From an uncultured Collinsella sp. (GTDB lineage: Bacteria > Actinomycetota > Coriobacteriia > Coriobacteriales > Coriobacteriaceae): a DNA stretch of 10,257 nucleotides. The stretch lies in the NCBI GenBank assembly GCA_958423535.1, contig CATZRJ010000052.1, positions 1 to 10,257 of the forward strand, read 5' to 3'. Below the pieces are notes generated by a model. The model was not told where the DNA came from and did not search any database. It saw only the letters and a program-made list of their open reading frames with translations. Shown here in pieces: positions 6,851-10,257 of this stretch (position 1 is the stretch's first letter; each line of letters starts with the position of its first letter). Position numbers and translations under genes: made by a program.

Positions 6851-7672
6851 ATGCCCTACCTGCTTTCTTGTGACATTCATACTCATACGATGTTCTCTGC
6901 GCATGCATATTCGACCATTGAGGAGAATGTGTACTGGGCGGCAGAGCGTGGTCTGCAGGTGCTCGGATCTGCCGACCATCTGAGCTCTATGGTTACGGCT
7001 TGCCCTAATGACCTGCGCAGTTACCAGTTCTTTATCAACCAGGACATCTGGCCGCGCATTTGGAGCGGCGTGCTGGTGCTTCGCGGTGCCGAGGCCGATA
7101 TCGTTTCGCTGGACGGAAGCTTGTTTGGCGAGAACATTCCCGTGTCGCTCAATATTGCCGGCGATTCGTACAGTCACCAGCATTCGCTGTTCGATTTGGT
7201 TACGCGTAATTTGGATTATTTGGTGGCAAGCGTGCATAACCCGCAGTTCGCTGAAGGCGCGACGCTGGCCCAGACGACCGAGATGTATATCAATGCCCTG
7301 GAGCACCCCAAGGTGTTTATGCTGGGCCACACGGGTCGCTCGGGCGTGTCGTTCGATATCGACGAGGTGCTGCTGGCGGCTAAGGCCAAGCACAAGATTA
7401 TCGAGATCAACAACCATAGTCTTGAACACGGTGTCGACACTGAGCATTGGGCCGTATGCCGCAAGATCGCCGAGCGTTGCGCCGAGCTGGGCGTGGGCAT
7501 TGGTGTGTCGACCGATGCCCACATCGGTATGGCCATTGGCAAGCTCGATCACGCCCGCAAGTTGCTCGACGAGATTCACTTCCCGCTGGACCTGATCGTG
7601 ACGCGCGACCGCGAGACGCTACTGCGCGAGATGGCGGCAGCCGGCGTGTGCGACCTGCGCAAGAGGATGTAA
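6851..7672 (+). CDS. YcdX-like PHP-domain phosphatase
   Basis: A cytoplasmic metal-dependent phosphatase/phosphoesterase of the PHP superfamily, 273 aa, with no other domain. It resembles E. coli YcdX, a trinuclear-zinc phosphatase whose physiological substrate is unknown to me. By position, all nine YcdX-type metal ligands appear present: H10 and H12 (DIHTHT), H18 (SAHAYST), H43 (SADHL), E81 (RGAEADI), H129 (SVHNP), H160 (LGHTG), D222 and H224 (STDAHIG). The stretch FINQDIWPRIWSGVLVLRGAE also parallels YcdX. The E81-H129 spacing is about 20 residues longer than in YcdX, so there is an insertion (about 95-115) near the active site that could change specificity. AAGGAG lies just upstream of the chosen ATG. 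It has its own promoter-like sequence and a strong shared terminator, so it is probably monocistronic. A broader PHP role such as histidinol phosphatase is less likely given the YcdX-like motifs. Confidence 0.9.
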   Translation: MPYLLSCDIHTHTMFSAHAYSTIEENVYWAAERGLQVLGSADHLSSMVTACPNDLRSYQFFINQDIWPRIWSGVLVLRGAEADIVSLDGSLFGENIPVSLNIAGDSYSHQHSLFDLVTRNLDYLVASVHNPQFAEGATLAQTTEMYINALEHPKVFMLGHTGRSGVSFDIDEVLLAAKAKHKIIEINNHSLEHGVDTEHWAVCRKIAERCAELGVGIGVSTDAHIGMAIGKLDHARKLLDEIHFPLDLIVTRDRETLLREMAAAGVCDLRKRM

Positions 7673-7689
7673 CGAGGCTCATATGCCCA

Positions 7690-7727
7690 ATGAAAGGGGG
7701 CGGTCCAGACGGGCCGCCCCCTTTCAT
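7690..7727. terminator. Bidirectional terminator between convergent genes
   Basis: Positions 7690-7706 pair with 7711-7727 in a 17-bp stem (one U-G pair at 7704/7713) with an AGAC loop at 7707-7710. A/T-rich stem bases (ATGAAAG / CTTTCAT) give a short T-tract on each strand. It lies in the 79-bp gap between the convergent PHP and RNA methyltransferase genes and should end both transcripts. Confidence 0.88.
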
Positions 7728-7751
7728 GTTCCAAAAATCTACCTGGGTTGG

Positions 7752-9200
7752 TTAGCGGCGCTCGAGGACCGCTACGGTTTCGGTGTGGTCGGTATGGGGG
7801 AACATGTCGACGGGCGTGATCTTGAGCAGGCGATAGCCTCCGCCGAGGAGCTGGTGCAGGTCGCGCTCTTGGGTCACGGGGTTGCAGCTGATATAGGTGA
7901 TGCGGCGTGGCTTAAGCGCGCAGGCGGCTTCGAGGAACTCGGGGGTGGAGCCGGCACGCGGCGGATCGATGGAAAGGACGTCGACGCGCTCGTTGTTGTC
8001 GGCGGCATCCAGGATGTAGTCGGTGGCATCGTCGGCCATAAACCAGGCGCTGCGGGTAAGACCGTTGAGCTTGGCATTGCGGCGTGAATCGGCAATGCCT
8101 GCCGGGTTGCGCTCCACGCCGAGCAGCATGATGCCGATACCCTTGTTCTGGGCATCTTTAGCTGCGCAAAGACCGATGGTGCCGCTGCCGCAGTAAGCAT
8201 CCATGAGCACATCGCCCTGGTGCAGATCCATGCCGTCGATAGCGAGCTGATAGAGCAGCTCGGTCTGCTGCGGGTTGGTCTGGTAGAACGCGGTGGGGGA
8301 GATATCGAACTCGCAGCCGAGCAGCTGGTCGCGCATGCACTCGGTGCCATATACAATGCGAGTTTCCTCGCCGAGGATGGCGTTGCCGGTGCGTCCGTTG
8401 ATGTTTTGGGCGACGGTGACGATGCGCGGATCGAGTGCGGCGACGGCCTCAAAGAAATCCTGTGCATGCGGCAGGTCGCGCTGGGCGGTCACGAGGGTGA
8501 CCATGATTTGGTCGGTGCGCCAGCCGCAGCGAACGACGGCATAGCGAAGCAAGCCCAGATGCTTGTCCTCGTTAAAGGCGGGAATGCGCAGGCGCTCAGC
8601 CTCACGCGCGATGCCGTTGAGAATCTGACGGGCACCCGGCGCCTCGACGGGACATTCGGGAACAGCAACGATTCTGTGCGTGCCACGTTCAAAAAAGCCG
8701 CAGCGGACAGCGCCCTCTTTACCGGGGGCAAAGGGAGTGGCGGCCTTATGGCGAAACCCGCGCGGCGCAGGATATTTACCCGGGTCGCCCAGGGTGACGC
8801 CCATACCGCGAATGGGGTCGACGCTAATGCCCTCGCGCTCGCATAGAGCAGCAAAAAGCTCCTCCATAGCAGCCTGCTTGGCGGCGAGCTGCTTCTTATA
8901 GGGACGATTGAGCGCCGTGCACCCACCGCAAGCTTTCATGATCGAACAGGGAGACTTGGGGTCCACAGCCTTACGCGCAGACGAAACCGGATCTTTATGC
9001 GAGCGCTTGGAGCGAGTCTGAGATGCCTTGACCTCGCTCCGACGAGAGTCAGAACGCTTGGTCTTAGCCCTGTTCTTGGTCGATTTGCTTTTTGCAGCTT
9101 TAGAAGACTTGGATTTCGTAGAAGATTTCTCCTCCTTCGACCCCTCAGCCGCCTCGATCAAAGCACGACGAGTCTTACGCTCCGCACGAGATTCTGCCAT
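7752..9200 (-). CDS. TrmA/RlmD-family RNA m5U methyltransferase
   Basis: A SAM-dependent enzyme that methylates C5 of uracil in RNA, most likely 23S rRNA (RlmD/RlmCD type, 482 aa). An exact target such as U1939 or U747, or tRNA, cannot be told from sequence. Residues 21-80 are a Lys/Ser/Arg-rich, probably disordered tail. No TRAM RNA-binding domain is recognisable, although many RlmD proteins have one. Four cysteines fit the 4Fe-4S site: C85, C91 and C94 (CxxxxxCGGC) and C183 (PECPVE). SAM motif I is DAYCGSGTIGL (334-344), motif IV is IDPPR (411-415), the catalytic nucleophile is C439 in YISCNPVT, and the likely general base is E474 in HTETVAVLE. All catalytic parts are present. The ATG at 9200 is chosen because GGAG (complement of 9207-9210) lies six bases upstream. 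The frame stays open for 76 more codons, but those run into the intergenic inverted repeat and are not coding-like. Converges on the PHP gene. Confidence 0.93.
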   Translation of the reverse strand: MAESRAERKTRRALIEAAEGSKEEKSSTKSKSSKAAKSKSTKNRAKTKRSDSRRSEVKASQTRSKRSHKDPVSSARKAVDPKSPCSIMKACGGCTALNRPYKKQLAAKQAAMEELFAALCEREGISVDPIRGMGVTLGDPGKYPAPRGFRHKAATPFAPGKEGAVRCGFFERGTHRIVAVPECPVEAPGARQILNGIAREAERLRIPAFNEDKHLGLLRYAVVRCGWRTDQIMVTLVTAQRDLPHAQDFFEAVAALDPRIVTVAQNINGRTGNAILGEETRIVYGTECMRDQLLGCEFDISPTAFYQTNPQQTELLYQLAIDGMDLHQGDVLMDAYCGSGTIGLCAAKDAQNKGIGIMLLGVERNPAGIADSRRNAKLNGLTRSAWFMADDATDYILDAADNNERVDVLSIDPPRAGSTPEFLEAACALKPRRITYISCNPVTQERDLHQLLGGGYRLLKITPVDMFPHTDHTETVAVLERR

Positions 9201-9237
9201 CAATAACTCCACTAATTTATGAATTAAAGCTGCAAGT

Positions 9238-9243
9238 ATTGTA
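9238..9243 (-). promoter_or_regulatory. Candidate -10 box for the RNA methyltransferase gene
   Basis: On the minus strand the sequence reads TACAAT, 37 bases upstream of the ATG at 9200. This is the same hexamer as before several other genes here. No good -35 is seen at the normal spacing. Confidence 0.4.
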
Positions 9244-9307
9244 CCGTGCCAAGCCAGCAGACGATATACAAGCGGTTTATTCGTGTCAGTGATAAGCCCA
9301 ACGACGG

Positions 9308-9446
9308 TTGCCCGCCGCGTGAGGGGTGTGGGGGTTAAGTTTATCGCGAGTTCCGCACGAACAGGAGGCCACTTAATGTGGCCTCCGTCGTGAGCAGGAC
9401 TGTAGAGCAGGAAACTTAACCCCCACACCCCTCACGCGGCGGGCAA
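9308..9446. repeat. 139-bp element with perfect 35-bp inverted repeats
   Basis: The left arm 9308-9342 and right arm 9412-9446 are perfect reverse complements over 35 bases (left arm begins TTGCCCGCCGCGTGAGGGGT). The 69-base centre holds a second hairpin, GGAGGCCAC (9364-9372) with GTGGCCTCC (9378-9386) around a TTAAT loop. This is extended outward by CACGA (9356-9360) pairing with TCGTG (9388-9392). GAGCAGGA is also repeated directly at 9392-9399 and 9405-9412. There is no T-run typical of a terminator, no coding capacity, and no obvious target-site duplication in the immediate flanks. It sits upstream of both divergent promoter boxes, so it is not expected in either leader. Long perfect arms fit a MITE-like or other structured repeat. 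The structure is seen directly; its nature is inferred. Confidence 0.9.
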
Positions 9447-9453
9447 ACTCGCC

Positions 9454-9482
9454 TTGTGCTCTATCACGCTAAAGTGTATGAT
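9454..9482 (+). promoter_or_regulatory. Candidate promoter of the substrate-binding protein gene
   Basis: TTGTGC (9454-9459) and TATGAT (9477-9482) are separated by 17 bases, eight bases downstream of the inverted-repeat element. This is one of the best-spaced promoters in the window. The box CTAAAGTG (9469-9476) abuts its -10. Confidence 0.6.
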
Positions 9483-9520
9483 TCTGGACGTTACATGACT
9501 CACTTTACTTAACTAAAGTG
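9469..9520. promoter_or_regulatory. CTAAAGTG boxes, possible operator
   Basis: CTAAAGTG occurs directly repeated at 9469-9476 and 9513-9520. CACTTTA (9501-9507) with TAAAGTG (9514-9520) makes a perfect 7-bp inverted repeat with 6 bases between. One box touches the -10 and the others lie in the expected 5' leader. This is a plausible repressor site or a small leader hairpin just before the ribosome binding site. No known regulator is recognised. Confidence 0.4.
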
Positions 9521-9538
9521 CCATCAAGGGGGAATACC

Positions 9539-10257
9539 ATGAATACCGATATGTCTCGTCGTCAGTTTGTTGGTCTAGCCGGCTCACTCGCCACGGTGCT
9601 TGGCCTTGGTCTTGTCGGCTGCGGCGGTGGTGCCGGTAAGGGCTCTGCTGCTGGCTCTGCCGCGGCCAAGGATGTGAAGGGCGCTGCGGAGTCCAAGAAG
9701 CTCGTGGTGGGCTTTGACAAGTCCTACCCTCCGTACGGCTTTGTGGGCGACGATGGAGAGTACACGGGCTTTGATCTTGACCTTGCCAAGGCTGTTGCCG
9801 ATAAGCAGGGCTGGGATGTCGATTACGAGGCCATCGATTGGGATGCCAAGGACACGCTGCTCAATTCGGGCGCCATCAACTGCATCTGGAACGGCTTTAC
9901 CATGGAGGGCCGCGAGGACGACTACACGTTCTCCGAGCCGTATATGCTCAACGAGCAGGTGCTGGTGGTCAAGAAGGATGCGGGCATCAAGAGCTGGGAT
10001 GACCTTGCCGGCAAGACCGTGATTACTCAGACCGATTCCGCTGCGCAGGATGTGCTCGAGGGCGACCAGAAGGATCTGGCGGCGACATTTGCCACGCTCG
10101 ATACCATCGGCGAGTACAACACGGCCTTTATGCAGCTTGAGAGCGGCGCGGTCGACGCCGTGGCTTGCGACCTTTCGATTGCCCAGTATCAGCTTGCCGC
10201 CAAGCCCGATGCCTATACGCAGCTTGATGAGCCGCTGTCCAGCGAGCACTACGCCGT
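9539..10257 (+). CDS. Amino-acid-type ABC transporter substrate-binding lipoprotein (partial)
   Basis: The N-terminal 239 residues of a family 3 (SBP_bac_3/PBPb) extracellular solute-binding protein. It would deliver an amino acid or similar small solute to an ABC importer, whose permease and ATPase should lie to the right. The signal region has a twin-arginine motif SRRQFVG (residues 6-12), a hydrophobic stretch, and the lipobox LVGC with lipidation cysteine C28. This suggests Tat export and anchoring as a lipoprotein. A Gly/Ala/Ser-rich linker (29-45) leads to the binding fold: LVVGFDKSYPPYGFVGDDG, TGFDLDLAKAVAD, WNGFTMEGRED, FSEPYM, and the hinge segment SWDDLAGKTVITQTDSAA. The ATG at 9539 has AAGGGGG at 9526-9532 as ribosome binding site; an ATG at codon 5 is less well placed. 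The reading frame is open to the window edge. The ligand cannot be specified. Confidence 0.93.
   Translation, partial: MNTDMSRRQFVGLAGSLATVLGLGLVGCGGGAGKGSAAGSAAAKDVKGAAESKKLVVGFDKSYPPYGFVGDDGEYTGFDLDLAKAVADKQGWDVDYEAIDWDAKDTLLNSGAINCIWNGFTMEGREDDYTFSEPYMLNEQVLVVKKDAGIKSWDDLAGKTVITQTDSAAQDVLEGDQKDLAATFATLDTIGEYNTAFMQLESGAVDAVACDLSIAQYQLAAKPDAYTQLDEPLSSEHYA

Noticed and set aside
9201..9428. 76-codon upstream extension of the RNA methyltransferase frame
   Set aside because: The ATG at 9200 has a good ribosome binding site, and the extension runs through promoter sequence and the 35-bp repeat.
9288..9468. Outer GTGATA (9289-9294) / TATCAC (9462-9467) repeat as an extension of the 139-bp element
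   Set aside because: Only 6 bp and separated from the arms by unpaired sequence; compatible with chance.
9584..10249. A 221-codon minus-strand open frame opposite the substrate-binding protein
   Set aside because: The plus-strand frame has signal peptide, lipobox and family motifs; the minus frame is a shadow.

Overview
The window looks like a chromosomal segment of a high-GC Coriobacteriia-type actinobacterium, close to Collinsella. This is an inference from base composition, codon use, the gene set and a recurring TACAAT/TAGAAT-type -10 box. It was not tested by any search. Almost everything is housekeeping or ordinary accessory metabolism. I see no phage, transposase, CRISPR, toxin or defence genes, and no tRNA or rRNA.

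Layout, left to right. Positions 1-124 hold the 3' flank of an unseen upstream gene and a strong rho-independent terminator. A YycJ/WalJ-type metallo-beta-lactamase-fold hydrolase runs on the minus strand. Head-to-head with it starts the plus-strand cluster tilS, hpt, ftsH, a widely conserved bacterial gene order. It covers tRNA-Ile lysidine synthesis, purine salvage and membrane proteolysis. hpt and ftsH are separated by one base, and the cluster ends at a textbook terminator. Next come two plus-strand genes with their own promoter-like boxes: a fold-type I PLP aminotransferase and a YcdX-like PHP-domain phosphatase. The PHP gene converges with a minus-strand TrmA/RlmD-family RNA m5U methyltransferase, and a 17-bp-stem hairpin between them can terminate both. 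After a 338-bp divergent intergenic region, a Tat/lipoprotein amino-acid-type substrate-binding protein runs off the right edge.

The most unusual non-coding signal is in that last intergenic region. A perfect 35-bp inverted repeat (9308-9342 / 9412-9446) encloses a second nested hairpin. It lies between two divergent promoters rather than in either leader, and it looks like a MITE-like or otherwise mobile or structured repeat. Other items worth checking are a 16-bp parS-like near-palindrome after the aminotransferase gene, repeated CTAAAGTG boxes around the binding-protein promoter, the apparent lack of an AUG/GUG/UUG start at the family-expected position of the hydrolase, and a TRAM-less RNA methyltransferase with a Lys/Ser-rich N-terminal tail.

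The genes do not form one pathway. tilS-hpt-ftsH is a conserved neighbourhood, and the remainder are independent transcription units. I found no convincing new multi-gene system here.
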